From: Prochlorococcus marinus str. MIT 0917
GTDB lineage: Bacteria > Cyanobacteriota > Cyanobacteriia > PCC-6307 > Cyanobiaceae
Assembly: GCF_027359575.1 (NCBI RefSeq)
Contig: NZ_CP114784.1
Span: 1,487,819 to 1,551,818 of the forward strand
Reading direction: 5' to 3'
DNA length: 64,000 nt
Part shown: positions 8,189 through 17,847 of the stretch, one piece after another
Position numbering within the stretch: position 1 is the first letter of the stretch
How the letters are laid out: the number at the start of each line of letters is the position of its first letter
Notes under the pieces: model-generated
Databases searched by the model: none
Told to the model about the DNA's origin: nothing
The model's input: only the letters and a program-made list of their open reading frames with translations
Made by a program: the position numbers and the translations under genes

Positions 8189-9103
8189 TTAAACGTATCG
8201 GTTACGACGCATGCTTGCAATTACAACGCTCCAACATTGACCAAAATAAATAATCACTCCCACCATCCAAACCCAAAGAGTCAATACAAGGACTCCACCA
8301 ATGAATCCATAAGCTTGAAACCTTGATCCCAAAGAGAGAATACTTCTACTTACTGCCAAATTTAGAATAGTTAGCAAAGTCCCAATCAAAAAAGCTCCAG
8401 GTATGAGTGGTTTTAAAGGCACTCTTCTGCTTGGTAGTAAACCCTGTAAAAGCAGTGCCATAGTTGAAAAACCTATTAGTGGAAGCATAAATTGCCCCAC
8501 TTCAAGGACCGGTATTTTTGACATCATATTTTCAATCCAAGGTGATGTATTGGCTAATTCTTCAAAAACGGCACCAGGGATCATACGAATATTTGCACTG
8601 ATTTGGTCTATGACCATTAAAAAACCAACTAAAAGAACAACAAAAAAAGCTTCTATTCGATTTCTGATAAATCTAAATGCTTGGATTTTTAGTGGGTCAG
8701 GCTTTGATTTAACTGGTAGAACGTCTTCCCATAATCTATCTGCGCCTCTTTGTAATGTTAGATATGCATTGCCAGCAGTGATCATCAAGAACATCGCTCC
8801 AAGTATTCCAGCTCCAAATCCTTGATTAACCAATTTTATTAGCGTTGAATCGACTAGCCCCACAACTGATGGAGGTAAAACTTGAGCAGCCAGCGCAATG
8901 ATTTGTTGATCCAATCCTTGCTGCTTCCCTAAAAACCAAGATGCAACTGAAAGAGATATTAGTAATATTGGAAAAAATGATTGAAGAGTGTAGTAAGCAA
9001 ATGCTGCGCTCAAATCCACGCAATCACACTTAGACCATCTTTCATAAGCTCTCCAGAGGCTACTAAAAAACCATCTTATTTTTTTACTCCAGTTCAAGCC
9101 CAC
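8189..9103 (-). CDS. YihY/BrkB-family inner-membrane protein
   Basis: A 304-residue polytopic protein starting at GTG 9103. It shows the family's early AAFAYYTLQSFFPILLISLS helix, central LMITAGNAYLTLQRGADRLW, and final GFIGGVLVLTLWVWMVGVIIYFGQCWS segment, with about six membrane spans. The family was once called RNase BN in error; its true function, possibly transport, is unsettled. It is read divergently from nothing nearby: the IMPase-family gene upstream runs in the same direction. Confidence 0.9.
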   Translation of the reverse strand: MGLNWSKKIRWFFSSLWRAYERWSKCDCVDLSAAFAYYTLQSFFPILLISLSVASWFLGKQQGLDQQIIALAAQVLPPSVVGLVDSTLIKLVNQGFGAGILGAMFLMITAGNAYLTLQRGADRLWEDVLPVKSKPDPLKIQAFRFIRNRIEAFFVVLLVGFLMVIDQISANIRMIPGAVFEELANTSPWIENMMSKIPVLEVGQFMLPLIGFSTMALLLQGLLPSRRVPLKPLIPGAFLIGTLLTILNLAVSRSILSLGSRFQAYGFIGGVLVLTLWVWMVGVIIYFGQCWSVVIASMRRNRYV

Positions 9104-9241
9104 TTTGGTTTAAAAGTACTTTCTATTAAGCTAACTCCTAGGGAGAAGATTTTTCTTAGTTGAATCGGTAGATTTAAAATCATAAATTATTTACTGAAGC
9201 TTAATTGATTATTTAATGATAAACAACAAGCCCACATTGAA

Positions 9242-10060
9242 TTAACTATCTTGAATTAATGCTGTAGCCCAGGGCAGCATGTTGTTCAATTTATCTTTGG
9301 AAGAGGCTGTTAGTAATGGAAAATTTACAGAACTAAGATCTGTTCCAGAAAGAATATTTTTTGGATTAATGTCTAACCAATTGATAAGACAATTAAGTTC
9401 CTCAAGTATCAACCAGGCAGCTGCAACATCCCAAATTTTTGGTGTCGCCTCTAAGGCAGCTATGGTTTGACCAATGGCAACACTAGTCATATTTAAACTG
9501 GAGACCCCAAGTAGTCTAATTTTTCCTGGAAAAGATTGCTCTGGCTTCATTTGTAGAACTTTAATTGACCTGCTACAAAGTGAAATGCAGTCACTATTTT
9601 TTTTGAAGCGAGATTCAGGGTTAAGTGGCTTGTCGTTTAGCCAAACTCCTTTACCTTTTATCGCAAAGATTCTTTTTTTTAGAGCTGGTATATCAAGAAA
9701 GGCCGTCTCAGGTTCCCCATTTGTGAAACGTGCTATTGATATTGCCCAGTATGGAATTCCTGCTGCAAAATTAGTTGTGCCATCGAGTGGGTCAACCACC
9801 CAATATTCACTGGAGCTAGGAATTGACTGTTTACCTTCTTCACTCAGGACTCCTTCTCCGGGAGCAATTTTTGATAATCCTTGAACTATTGTTTTATCAC
9901 TCCACCTATCACATTCAGTAATGAGGGTTCCATCAGGTTTTATGTCAGAGTTGATTTGACCAAAATCTTGAAGTTGACGTTTTGCAACCTCATCAACTAA
10001 GTGATGAATTGAAATTAGTTGAGCTTTGCTCAGAGGTTTAGATATTGGACTTTGATTCAT
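9242..10060 (-). CDS. Inositol-monophosphatase-family phosphatase
   Basis: A 272-residue enzyme of the Li-sensitive Mg-dependent phosphatase superfamily. Motifs visible are LSEEGK (metal-binding glutamates), DPLDGTTNF (catalytic core) and WDVAAAWLI (third motif). Family substrates include inositol-1-phosphate, histidinol phosphate and PAP. The sequence alone does not decide among them. It lies 16 bases downstream of the tolC-like stop in the same direction, so the two may be co-transcribed. Confidence 0.88.
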   Translation of the reverse strand: MNQSPISKPLSKAQLISIHHLVDEVAKRQLQDFGQINSDIKPDGTLITECDRWSDKTIVQGLSKIAPGEGVLSEEGKQSIPSSSEYWVVDPLDGTTNFAAGIPYWAISIARFTNGEPETAFLDIPALKKRIFAIKGKGVWLNDKPLNPESRFKKNSDCISLCSRSIKVLQMKPEQSFPGKIRLLGVSSLNMTSVAIGQTIAALEATPKIWDVAAAWLILEELNCLINWLDINPKNILSGTDLSSVNFPLLTASSKDKLNNMLPWATALIQDS

Positions 10061-10076
10061 TTTTTTTAGTTACAAG

Positions 10077-11699
10077 CTATAGCTGACATAAAGGGATTAA
10101 ATTCGATTCATAGAGATTTGTTGTGGTGTCTAAGCCACTTTCATTTGGTTGATTGACTTTGATATCACATGGTTTGATGTTGTCTAAACCGGTTTGTCTA
10201 CTTAAATCCGCTAATAAGGTGTTATAGCTAGTGACAGCAATAATATAACGAACCTCGGAATCAGTTAAATCTCTTTGGTTATTTACAACTTCTCTTTGTG
10301 TCGTAATTCCTGATTTATATCTAAGCTTTGCAAGTCTTAGTGACTCTCTTGCAGATAACACTTCTGTGTAAGAAGCAGAAATATTTAGTTTGGCAGATTC
10401 GAGTTTGAAGAATATTTCTTCAATACCTTTTCTGATTTGAGCTCTTCTTAAAGCAAAGGTTAGCTTTGCTTCTTTTGCTTTACTTTTGTTGTAATTATAT
10501 AAAGATCTTGAATTACCTCCATCAAAAATAAACCATGTTGCATTGAGACCAATAGTGTTAGAGAAATTAGAGGATTTATTGCTAGTGTTTGGAGATATTT
10601 GATTTAACTCACCTTTTGCAAATGATGAAGTAGTTGTGTTTACTATGCTTAATTTGGGTTGGCCAGCTGCAAGTGCAGCATTTGCATTACTATTATTAAT
10701 TGATATATCCAATAGGATACTTTCAAGTTCTTCTCGTGAATTATACGCAGCAATAATACTATTTTCTAGTGATAAATCCCAGATACCAGTAACTTGAGTT
10801 TTTGAACCAATTACGGGTGTTATATCTTCTGGTAAATTAAGTATTTCAGCAAGTGATCTTTGTCCAATTTTTTGATCTCCTAATTTAATATTAAATAATT
10901 GCTGATCTCTAGCTAATTGAGTTTTAGCTTCTAGAACTTCTAATTTCGTACCAATGCCTGATTCAAATCTAATTTCTGCGTCTCTTAATCCAATAGTAGA
11001 TAATTCAATTGATTGTTTTGCTACTTCTATTTCCTCATTTGCTTTTTGCAAATTGAAGTAACGTTTTTTTGCTTCTAATTTTATATCTTTTAAAATTATT
11101 GAGTACGAATATTTTGACTTTTCATAACTATCTCTAGCTGATGCGATCTCTGGAACTCTTGCAGGATTAATTATATCCCATGAAATTTGAGCCGAGATAT
11201 TGGAGCTCCACTGTTTACTTGAAGTATCTTTTATTAGACTTGACTCGTTATAATTATCAGATTCAAAATATTGAGGAAATCCATTAGCTGTTAGGTTTAA
11301 TTTTGGATACCAAGAGGATAACGAGCTTTTTAATATTGATTTAGTTTGGTCAACTCTTTCTAAGTAAACTTTAATCGTTCGATTGTTATTTATAATTATA
11401 TTTTCGAGTTGATCTAGATTGATTTTTTGATAGCTTTTTATCGATACTTCTCGCGACCTAGAGGGTAAAAAAAGGTCTTTAGGAGCATTCAATTCATATA
11501 ATAATCCTTGGTGTTTTTGATTTGTACTTGATTCTCCTTTTATATTGATATTGGATTTGATTTTCTGAGAACTTGTAGCCCATAAAGGATTTAGCCCCGA
11601 TATAAATAAACCTGCAACAATCAGGAACTTTCTCTTCACTCTCCTCATAGGTATAGGAAAAACTGAGATGGATTTAGTAAAACAATTATGCTTTACCAA
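10077..11699 (-). CDS. tolC: TolC-family outer-membrane efflux/secretion protein
   Basis: A 540-residue protein with a basic N-terminus and hydrophobic signal (FLIVAGLFISG). Two homologous OEP repeats follow, each with long coiled-coil helices: AKTQLARDQQLFNIKLGDQKIGQRSLAEILNLPE in the first, and KLRYKSGITTQREVVNNQRDLTDSEVRYI in the second. TolC trimers make the outer-membrane channel of type I secretion and RND efflux. A start at the internal ATG 11648 would place the signal peptide more normally and remove the 14-base overlap with the upstream gene. Confidence 0.88.
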   Translation of the reverse strand: MVKHNCFTKSISVFPIPMRRVKRKFLIVAGLFISGLNPLWATSSQKIKSNINIKGESSTNQKHQGLLYELNAPKDLFLPSRSREVSIKSYQKINLDQLENIIINNNRTIKVYLERVDQTKSILKSSLSSWYPKLNLTANGFPQYFESDNYNESSLIKDTSSKQWSSNISAQISWDIINPARVPEIASARDSYEKSKYSYSIILKDIKLEAKKRYFNLQKANEEIEVAKQSIELSTIGLRDAEIRFESGIGTKLEVLEAKTQLARDQQLFNIKLGDQKIGQRSLAEILNLPEDITPVIGSKTQVTGIWDLSLENSIIAAYNSREELESILLDISINNSNANAALAAGQPKLSIVNTTTSSFAKGELNQISPNTSNKSSNFSNTIGLNATWFIFDGGNSRSLYNYNKSKAKEAKLTFALRRAQIRKGIEEIFFKLESAKLNISASYTEVLSARESLRLAKLRYKSGITTQREVVNNQRDLTDSEVRYIIAVTSYNTLLADLSRQTGLDNIKPCDIKVNQPNESGLDTTTNLYESNLIPLCQL

Positions 11700-13035
11700 G
11701 TGCTTTGTTCACGATGTCTTGTGCATCATGGACAATTCTTATAGACACATTAAGTGACGAAGAGAGCTCTTGAAGAGTCATGTCATCAAGAAAGATTTTT
11801 TCATCTTGCCTTAGCATGACCGATGGTAGAAGTAATTCATCGCCTAATTCTTGTTCCAGCAGTCCTTTTATGAGGTCTTGGCCTGTGAGTAGGCCTGTAA
11901 CTATTTGTTCTTGACCCCAATAAGGACTTGGAATTCCATAGAGATGTAGTTCGAAATTATTTATTTTATTTAGTCTTTTACAAGGCTTCTGTAATTCATT
12001 CTCAACAAGTTTGCCAACAACCCAGCTGCAGGTTCTCTTTTGATCAATTTTGGTAGGCAGATTTTTTGTGGCTTCATCCATCGAGCTAAGAAAGGTGCGA
12101 ATACTTCCTACTCCATTCTCCTTTTGAGGTAAATCTTCGTAAGAATTTAGAGAGGGCAAAGCCTTCTTTGCTATTAAATACCATTCGTCAGACAACCAGG
12201 CAAAACGTGAACCCGATGATTTATGAAATATTCTCTGCATTTGTTCAACTTGATTGATGACTTTTGTCGCACAATCAGAATCCACAGGTATCAGTCCATC
12301 ATTACTTGGTCTAAACCTTGTTAACCCAACTGGAACTACTGCTGCCGAGAGGACTACTGGAAAATCTCCTTGCGCAAAACCATATAGATCATTAATGGTT
12401 CTTTCTAAAGCTTTACCATCATTTATTCCAGGGCAAACAACAATTTGAGCATGAATTTGTATTTTTTTTTCTGAGAACCAAGATAACTGTTTTAAAAGGT
12501 CAATAGCTTTAGGATTCCTTAGTAATTTTGATCTTAATGAAGGTTCTGTTGCATGCACTGATACGAATAAAGGAGTGAGTCTTTGTTGATCAATTCGTAG
12601 CCAGTCATGTTCGGAAAGATTTGTAAGTGTTAAGTAGGAACCATATAAAAAACTTAGCCTGTAGTCGTCATCTTTTAGATATAGGCTTTTTCTTTTTCCT
12701 GGGGGCTGTTGATCAATAAAACAAAATGGACATTGATTATTGCATTGCTTTAATCCATCAAATAAAGCTTCGGTAAAAGCTAGTCCTAACTCGTCGTCAT
12801 AATCTTTTTCAATGTCAATTATATGTTTTTTACCATTTTCATCTAATATTATTAATTGAATATTTTCTTCAGCAATAAGAAATTTGTAATCAATAAGGTC
12901 TCTTGGTTTTACTCCATTAATACTAACTAATTGATCTCCAACTTCAAATCCAAGTTCCTCTCCTATAGAACCTTCTTCGATAGACGCAACAACAGCAGGT
13001 TTGATTTTCTTTTTAGTTATCTTTCCTTTGCTCAT
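11686..13035 (-). CDS. PDZ-like/radical-SAM-type FeS protein (DUF512, TIGR03279 type)
   Basis: A 449-residue protein. The N-terminal ~70 residues form a PDZ-like fold (EEGSIGEELGFEVGDQLVSING). A CNNQCPFCF cluster follows, matching the CX3CX2C radical-SAM iron-sulfur motif. The C-terminal DUF512 region contains LLPSVMLRQDEKIFLDDMTLQEL. This architecture is near-universal in cyanobacteria and annotated only as a putative FeS oxidoreductase. It overlaps the following tolC frame by 14 bases if the longer tolC start is used. Confidence 0.88.
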   Translation of the reverse strand: MSKGKITKKKIKPAVVASIEEGSIGEELGFEVGDQLVSINGVKPRDLIDYKFLIAEENIQLIILDENGKKHIIDIEKDYDDELGLAFTEALFDGLKQCNNQCPFCFIDQQPPGKRKSLYLKDDDYRLSFLYGSYLTLTNLSEHDWLRIDQQRLTPLFVSVHATEPSLRSKLLRNPKAIDLLKQLSWFSEKKIQIHAQIVVCPGINDGKALERTINDLYGFAQGDFPVVLSAAVVPVGLTRFRPSNDGLIPVDSDCATKVINQVEQMQRIFHKSSGSRFAWLSDEWYLIAKKALPSLNSYEDLPQKENGVGSIRTFLSSMDEATKNLPTKIDQKRTCSWVVGKLVENELQKPCKRLNKINNFELHLYGIPSPYWGQEQIVTGLLTGQDLIKGLLEQELGDELLLPSVMLRQDEKIFLDDMTLQELSSSLNVSIRIVHDAQDIVNKALGKA

Positions 13036-13428
13036 TTATGCTCCTAAACAAGAAAATAAATTTTTTATACTTTTCTGAGGTTTTGAAAAAAATTAAATTG
13101 ATCTTGATGAATGATGTGTTTTTTCAATATAAGTAAATTTTCGACAAAAAGTACTTAGGAAGATTTTTTCAAGTATCTCTTTCTCTGAGGATTTTTCAAA
13201 CTGCGCCTTGAAAAGCATTGCAATAATTGTAATTCAGAAGCTTTCAAGATTTTTTTTTAAAACTTTTTATTTGTATTCTGTAGACTGTTTGGTTTGGGTA
13301 TCGACTTGAATGTAAATTCATAGAAGGTTGAGCTGAAAATCAACTCAGTTTTATTAATTCTGATTTACTCAAACAATCCCACCAAGCCCATAAATCAACA
13401 AACGTCCTATCTTTCAAAGCCAAGGACA
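13036..13428. other. 393-base intergenic region, no gene seen
   Basis: This AT-rich spacer lies between two divergent genes (radical-SAM protein, minus; DUF3120, plus), so it should hold both promoters. I see no conserved small ORF and no tRNA. A weak imperfect hairpin (GTTGA...TCAAC around 13327-13345) is the only structure noted. Two related TCTGAGG(A/T)TTT blocks occur near 13075 and 13193. A small RNA cannot be excluded. Confidence 0.5.
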
Positions 13429-14088
13429 TTGCAATTTTGGGCTAGCACAATGGTTGTCCTGCCGGTTTTTGTTCAGGCTCCATGGGTTCATGTGTTCCCT
13501 TTTTCAGCTTTTTTATTTAGTTTCATCATATTTTTTCTTGGATTTTATTTACTAAAATTTTGTAGTGATAGATGGTCCTCTGTTGGTTCGCTATTGGTTG
13601 GCGTGAGTTGGAGCTGGTTAGGAGGATGTCTTTTTTGGGGATGGTTAAGAGCTCATCCTGTGTGGCATTTGCCTGTTGAGTCAATAGCTTTACCAATAGC
13701 AGCAAGCCTCTTAAAGACTAGATGGAAAATTGGAGCCAGTTTCTATTTGGCATCTCTATTGGGAACGGCTTTTACTGATGTAATGATTGTCTTAACAGGT
13801 GTCATGAAGGCTTGGCCCGAAGTTGTAGATGCGCCTTTTTCAGAAGCCTCCAAAATGCTTAGTTTTACTGCGGAACAATTATTGGAACCTTTTTCATTAT
13901 TTGCCATTTTTATTGCGGCAATTTTAATAATTTTGATAGCAAATTGGATGAATCAAAAATCAAAAAGTCAATCTTTGTCTTCTGATGCTTGGCTTGTCTC
14001 AAGTTCAGCTTTGACAACAACATTGTGGGTTGATGGTTTATTTTTTGCTACTACATTGATTCAACCTCAACTAAGTGGTTTGATCTGA
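13429..14088 (+). CDS. DUF3120 polytopic membrane protein
   Basis: A 219-residue protein of about six hydrophobic helices. The central block WSWLGGCLFWGWLRAHPVWHLPVESIALP and LGTAFTDVMIVLTGVMKAWP match the cyanobacterial DUF3120 family as I recall it. Function is unknown. The extended start is TTG 13429; the ATG at 13450 (reading MVVLPVFVQAPW) is a credible alternative. It ends 14 bases before nadB in the same direction, so it may be co-transcribed with it. Confidence 0.82.
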   Translation: MQFWASTMVVLPVFVQAPWVHVFPFSAFLFSFIIFFLGFYLLKFCSDRWSSVGSLLVGVSWSWLGGCLFWGWLRAHPVWHLPVESIALPIAASLLKTRWKIGASFYLASLLGTAFTDVMIVLTGVMKAWPEVVDAPFSEASKMLSFTAEQLLEPFSLFAIFIAAILIILIANWMNQKSKSQSLSSDAWLVSSSALTTTLWVDGLFFATTLIQPQLSGLI

Positions 14089-14101
14089 AAATTAATATTT
14101 T

Positions 14102-15784
14102 ATGGAATTAAATACTGGCTTTAATAAAAATGAAATTTACTCAACAAGTTGGGATGTAATTGTTATTGGAGCAGGAGCTGCGGGCTTAATGTCTTCTCTT
14201 GAATTGCCATCAAATCTCAAAACTTTACTGTTAAATCGCAATACTAGTAAGCGTTCTTCCAGTAGATGGGCACAAGGAGGAATGGCTGCTGTTACGAGAA
14301 TCGAAGATAGCGAGGATATTCATGCTCTGGATACCATAAAAGCTGGGGCTGGACTATGTGATTATGAAGCTGTTCAGATGTTTGTTGAGAGTGCTCCGAA
14401 ATTAGTAGATAGACTTTTGAAACTAGGAATGGAATTTGATAGAAATTCTGGAAACTTATCTACAACTCTTGAGGCTGCTCATACTCATAGAAGAGTACTT
14501 CACGTGAAAGATAGAACTGGAAAGGCATTGGTAGATGTTCTTAATGAGCAAGTTGATCAAAGAGATAATGTGTTGCATCAAAGAGGAATAAGAGTTACTC
14601 AGATTTGGGTTGAAAGAGGAAGATGTTTAGGTGTACAAGTTCTAGATGGACCAGCTTTGCGTTGGATAAAAGCAAAGGCAGTAGTTTTAGCTACGGGAGG
14701 AGGTGGACATTTGTTTGCCAATACCACAAATCCAGCTCAAGCAGCAGGTGAGGGAATTGCCTTAGCTTGGAGAGCTGGGGCTTTCATAGAAGATCTCGAA
14801 TTCTTTCAGTTTCATCCAACTGCTCTAAAATTGGATGATGCGCCCTCATTTTTGATTTCGGAAGCTTTAAGGGGAGAGGGTGCAGTTTTAGTGGATTCTC
14901 TTGGAGAGAGCCCCGTAGCTCACCTTGAAGGGAAAGATCTGGCATCAAGAGATCAAGTCAGCCGGGCATTGTTTAAAGCAATGCAAAAGCAAAAAGTTGA
15001 TCACATTGGTCTTGATGTCAAATCCATCGCTTTTGAGGATATAGAAGCGCGCTTTCCATCAATTTTTCAAAGGTGTAGAGAGCTTGGTTTAGAACCTTTA
15101 AAAGAATTAATACCCGTAGCTCCATCTGCCCATTATTGGATGGGTGGTGTCGCTACCAATTTGAAGGCACAAACGAATATCAAAGGACTTTTTGCAATAG
15201 GTGAGGTTGCATGTACTGGTCTGCATGGTGCAAATAGACTTGCAAGCAATTCATTAATGGAATGTTTGGTTTTTGCAAATCAAATGCGAAATATTCAATT
15301 AAATGATTTCAAAACTTCCGATATCTCAGGAAAAAATTTAAGTTTTAACAAATCTAATCTTCGCTTCTCTAAGGATAAAGGAACTAAGTATTTATCAAAA
15401 GAAATTGAAAAACTTAGACAATTATGTTGGAGTGAAGCTGGAGTTGATAGATCCAGGAAAGGGATGAGCTCTGCTCTTACAAAAGTTAAACGAGATTATC
15501 AAAATCTTTTAAACGAGCCCTTATTAAAATTGGTTTTTTCTCAGTCAAAATATAAAATTAATAAATTCGATGAAATTGCCAGAAGAGACCTGAATTTGCT
15601 GCTTGATTTGAGTAATCGACAAATGTCAAGTTTGCTTATGTTGGAGGCTTGTTTGTTTCGTGAAGAGAGTAGAGGAGGTCACTTTAGAGATGATTTCCCT
15701 ACTTCCGTTCCTTTTTGGCAATGTCATACTCGTCAAATAAAAGGAAAAAATATTCATACAAGACCTATTGGTGGCAAATGCTGA
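14102..15784 (+). CDS. nadB: L-aspartate oxidase
   Basis: A 560-residue flavoprotein that oxidises L-aspartate to iminoaspartate, the first step of NAD synthesis. The FAD dinucleotide motif VIGAGAAG is at 21-28. Further succinate-dehydrogenase/aspartate-oxidase blocks are SSRWAQGGMAAV, HTHRRVLHVKDRTGKAL, FQFHPTAL, SEALRGEGA and APSAHYWMGGV, then GLHGANRLASNSLMECLVF near the end of the catalytic part. The C-terminal helical domain is present, so the protein is full length. Confidence 0.95.
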   Translation: MELNTGFNKNEIYSTSWDVIVIGAGAAGLMSSLELPSNLKTLLLNRNTSKRSSSRWAQGGMAAVTRIEDSEDIHALDTIKAGAGLCDYEAVQMFVESAPKLVDRLLKLGMEFDRNSGNLSTTLEAAHTHRRVLHVKDRTGKALVDVLNEQVDQRDNVLHQRGIRVTQIWVERGRCLGVQVLDGPALRWIKAKAVVLATGGGGHLFANTTNPAQAAGEGIALAWRAGAFIEDLEFFQFHPTALKLDDAPSFLISEALRGEGAVLVDSLGESPVAHLEGKDLASRDQVSRALFKAMQKQKVDHIGLDVKSIAFEDIEARFPSIFQRCRELGLEPLKELIPVAPSAHYWMGGVATNLKAQTNIKGLFAIGEVACTGLHGANRLASNSLMECLVFANQMRNIQLNDFKTSDISGKNLSFNKSNLRFSKDKGTKYLSKEIEKLRQLCWSEAGVDRSRKGMSSALTKVKRDYQNLLNEPLLKLVFSQSKYKINKFDEIARRDLNLLLDLSNRQMSSLLMLEACLFREESRGGHFRDDFPTSVPFWQCHTRQIKGKNIHTRPIGGKC

Positions 15785-15789
15785 TTTAC

Positions 15790-16731
15790 TTAAAAATCTT
15801 TAGAGTTTTTATAATTGCTAATTTCAGCTAATTCTTCTAGGCTTTTAACTCCTGAATCAATTGAACCATTAATTTCCCAAGAAGGGAAACCTGTTATTCC
15901 TTTAGCTTCGCAAAGTTCTCTTTTGTTATTAAAACCATCTTTGGCACATTCAACTAAATTTAATTTTTCTGCAGCTTCTTTCCCGAACATTTCTTTTTGA
16001 TCATGACAATGGGGACACCAATAGGCGTTATACATTACAGCTCCTTCTTTTGTTAGATGCTCAGCGAGTTTTATTTTTTCAGTAGAACTTATGGCGATTA
16101 CCGCAGGTGGCATACCTTGGATATTATTTGAAACTTCCTTGGAAGATGGATCAACTGATGATGACCATATCAATCCTGCTAAAAGAACTGCTACTGACAC
16201 AATAAAACCTCTGAAAAATAACTTTCCATAATCTTCCCATCCGCCTCCAAACATATTTAATAGTAGAAGTGAAAGTGATATAAGACAAGAAAGAAGACAG
16301 AAAAAACAGAAAGCTTTAATTTTAAATATCATAATTGAAATTAAAATTAAGCTAAAAATAAAAGTCGATGTAGATATATAAAAAGACCCCCACCATGCAA
16401 TTTTTGATACATTATTTTTTTGGTTTTTGAGAATAGGTATTAACGGGAATATTGCCATTGATAATATTAAAAAATAACTTATTAAACCTAATAAAGATAA
16501 TGGAATAGAATAATTATTTGTTTGAATTAAAGTCCCCCAAGGGCTATTTAAAACTTTATCGCAACCCCCTAATCCGCCTGGACAGTTTAAATTTCCTATG
16601 AATCCCCATTTGTTCAATGTTATTGATCCTGTATCAATCACTCCAACTGTTGATAATATAGCTATTGCAACTCTCGCCCATTTAGAACCCAGATCTTGGC
16701 GTCGTCGACTTTTTAGTCTTGAAGATCCCAT
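15790..16731 (-). CDS. VKOR-thioredoxin fusion (disulfide-forming membrane oxidoreductase)
   Basis: A 313-residue protein with ~5 membrane helices. The VKOR domain has loop cysteines Cys50 and Cys57 and a CFFC active-site pair in a later helix. A thioredoxin-like domain follows at the C-terminus with CPHC. In cyanobacteria this fusion introduces disulfides into periplasmic and lumenal proteins and is needed for stable photosystem assembly. Both redox centres are intact. It is convergent with nadB with a five-base gap. Confidence 0.92.
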   Translation of the reverse strand: MGSSRLKSRRRQDLGSKWARVAIAILSTVGVIDTGSITLNKWGFIGNLNCPGGLGGCDKVLNSPWGTLIQTNNYSIPLSLLGLISYFLILSMAIFPLIPILKNQKNNVSKIAWWGSFYISTSTFIFSLILISIMIFKIKAFCFFCLLSCLISLSLLLLNMFGGGWEDYGKLFFRGFIVSVAVLLAGLIWSSSVDPSSKEVSNNIQGMPPAVIAISSTEKIKLAEHLTKEGAVMYNAYWCPHCHDQKEMFGKEAAEKLNLVECAKDGFNNKRELCEAKGITGFPSWEINGSIDSGVKSLEELAEISNYKNSKDF

Positions 16732-16911
16732 GAAAGTGAATTATGAATAAATAAATTTATATATTATTCTAATGAATAATTCATTTAAAGGTTGAATAAT
16801 CTCAATCTTTTTCAATGTTCTTTATATTTTAAGAACCATTTAGATATCTGACTGGGTATTAAATATAAACCTCTTAAACTAATCTAATACTAATAATACT
16901 GATTTATTTAT

Positions 16912-17004
16912 TCAGATCAATTTAATAGCTTTCAGAGCTTTTTGAATCAAGAATGCTGCAGAAAGTCCTGCGCCAACAAAAACTAAGTAAAATAGAATTC
17001 CCAT
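16912..17004 (-). CDS. petL: Cytochrome b6f complex subunit PetL (30 aa)
   Basis: A 30-residue single-helix peptide from ATG 17004 to TGA 16912. It begins MGILFYLVFVGAGLSAAFL and ends QKALKAIKLI. The length, the single membrane span and the basic K/R-AIKLI terminus match PetL (subunit VI), which stabilises the cytochrome b6f dimer in the thylakoid. Identity rests on this pattern because such short proteins give little signal. PetM, PetN and PetG sequences look different. Confidence 0.72.
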   Translation of the reverse strand: MGILFYLVFVGAGLSAAFLIQKALKAIKLI

Positions 17005-17066
17005 TTGATTTTAATTTCTCAACTAATAATAGAACATCAGTGCTTTATCTTTTGAATTTATGAATT

Positions 17067-17468
17067 TTAATCTTGAATATATTGTTTCCCGTCTATCAGG
17101 CATTGCTCTGCTCTTTGTAATTCACGACCAATGTAAATGGCATGATCTAAATGACTGATTGGGAATGGACCATGCCCCTCGGAGATTTGAATACCTAATT
17201 GCTTAGCACTCTTTCCTCTATAAATATTGCTTGGTTGATTTCTACTTTTTGTTTTACAACCAATTGTTTCACCGGACTCTGGATCAATAGCGCGACCTTT
17301 TTGATCAATATCATTTAAATAATGTTCAAGTATTAACTCATTCGTTGTTGGTTCAATTTTTATTAAGAAATAACCTTTTGGGTCAAGCTTTATTTGCCGC
17401 TTGGATAGTTTATCGTCTAAAAGCTTTATTGAGTTAATTAAGTCTTCTTGAGGTTCTAGATTTTTCAT
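17067..17468 (-). CDS. DUF4346 family protein
   Basis: A 133-residue soluble protein. Its core contains GYFLIKIEPTTNELILEHY, GRAIDPESGETIG, IYRGKSAKQLG, and SHLDHAIYIGRELQRAEQCL. These are the conserved DUF4346 segments, ending in YIQD. Related domains are found fused to tetrahydromethanopterin-methyltransferase-like or thymidylate-synthase-like proteins in some organisms, but no activity is established here. It lies upstream of petL in the same direction. Confidence 0.8.
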   Translation of the reverse strand: MKNLEPQEDLINSIKLLDDKLSKRQIKLDPKGYFLIKIEPTTNELILEHYLNDIDQKGRAIDPESGETIGCKTKSRNQPSNIYRGKSAKQLGIQISEGHGPFPISHLDHAIYIGRELQRAEQCLIDGKQYIQD

Positions 17469-17549
17469 TTCTTTAATTTACAAATTAAAAAGAAGATACA
17501 AAAGTCATTTGTTTTTTTGGCATTAAATTTTAAAGTCCTTTTAAAAAAT

Positions 17550-17816
17550 TTATCCTGAAATAAAGCTTTTCAGGATTAAAAATATAAGTAGGTTGACAAA
17601 AATAAAAGATAAATAAACAACACCAGGATTTTTCAGTCCTGCCGGTGCTGTTAGTTCATAGCCAAAAAGAGTAATAACACCTTGAGTCCCTTTATCTTTA
17701 TAACTAAAAATCCCTTTAGCAAAGAAAGGTTTCTCTTCATTAGATTCAACTGCATCTTTCTCGGTGGAAAGTGATTTATTGTTCTCGGGAGAATCTAGTA
17801 AATTGTTATCTGTCAT
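17550..17816 (-). CDS. Small C-terminally anchored membrane protein, unknown
   Basis: An 88-residue protein if started at ATG 17816. The frame is open further upstream to 17894, but that would overlap the FemAB-like gene by 47 bases. The first ~45 residues are polar and acidic. A KGTQGVITLFGYELTAPAGLKNPG stretch follows, then one C-terminal membrane helix (VVYLSFIFVNLLIFLILKSFI). There is no E-x-x-N-x-R motif, so it is not a standard HLIP. Function is unknown. Confidence 0.6.
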   Translation of the reverse strand: MTDNNLLDSPENNKSLSTEKDAVESNEEKPFFAKGIFSYKDKGTQGVITLFGYELTAPAGLKNPGVVYLSFIFVNLLIFLILKSFISG

Positions 17817-17847
17817 TGAGATTAAGTCTATAATTTGTCTGAAGTTA

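Noticed and set aside
13036-13428. Yfr1-type or other known cyanobacterial small RNA
   Set aside because: The ultraconserved ACTCCTCACAC core of Yfr1 was not found, and no strong hairpin-plus-T-run was seen.
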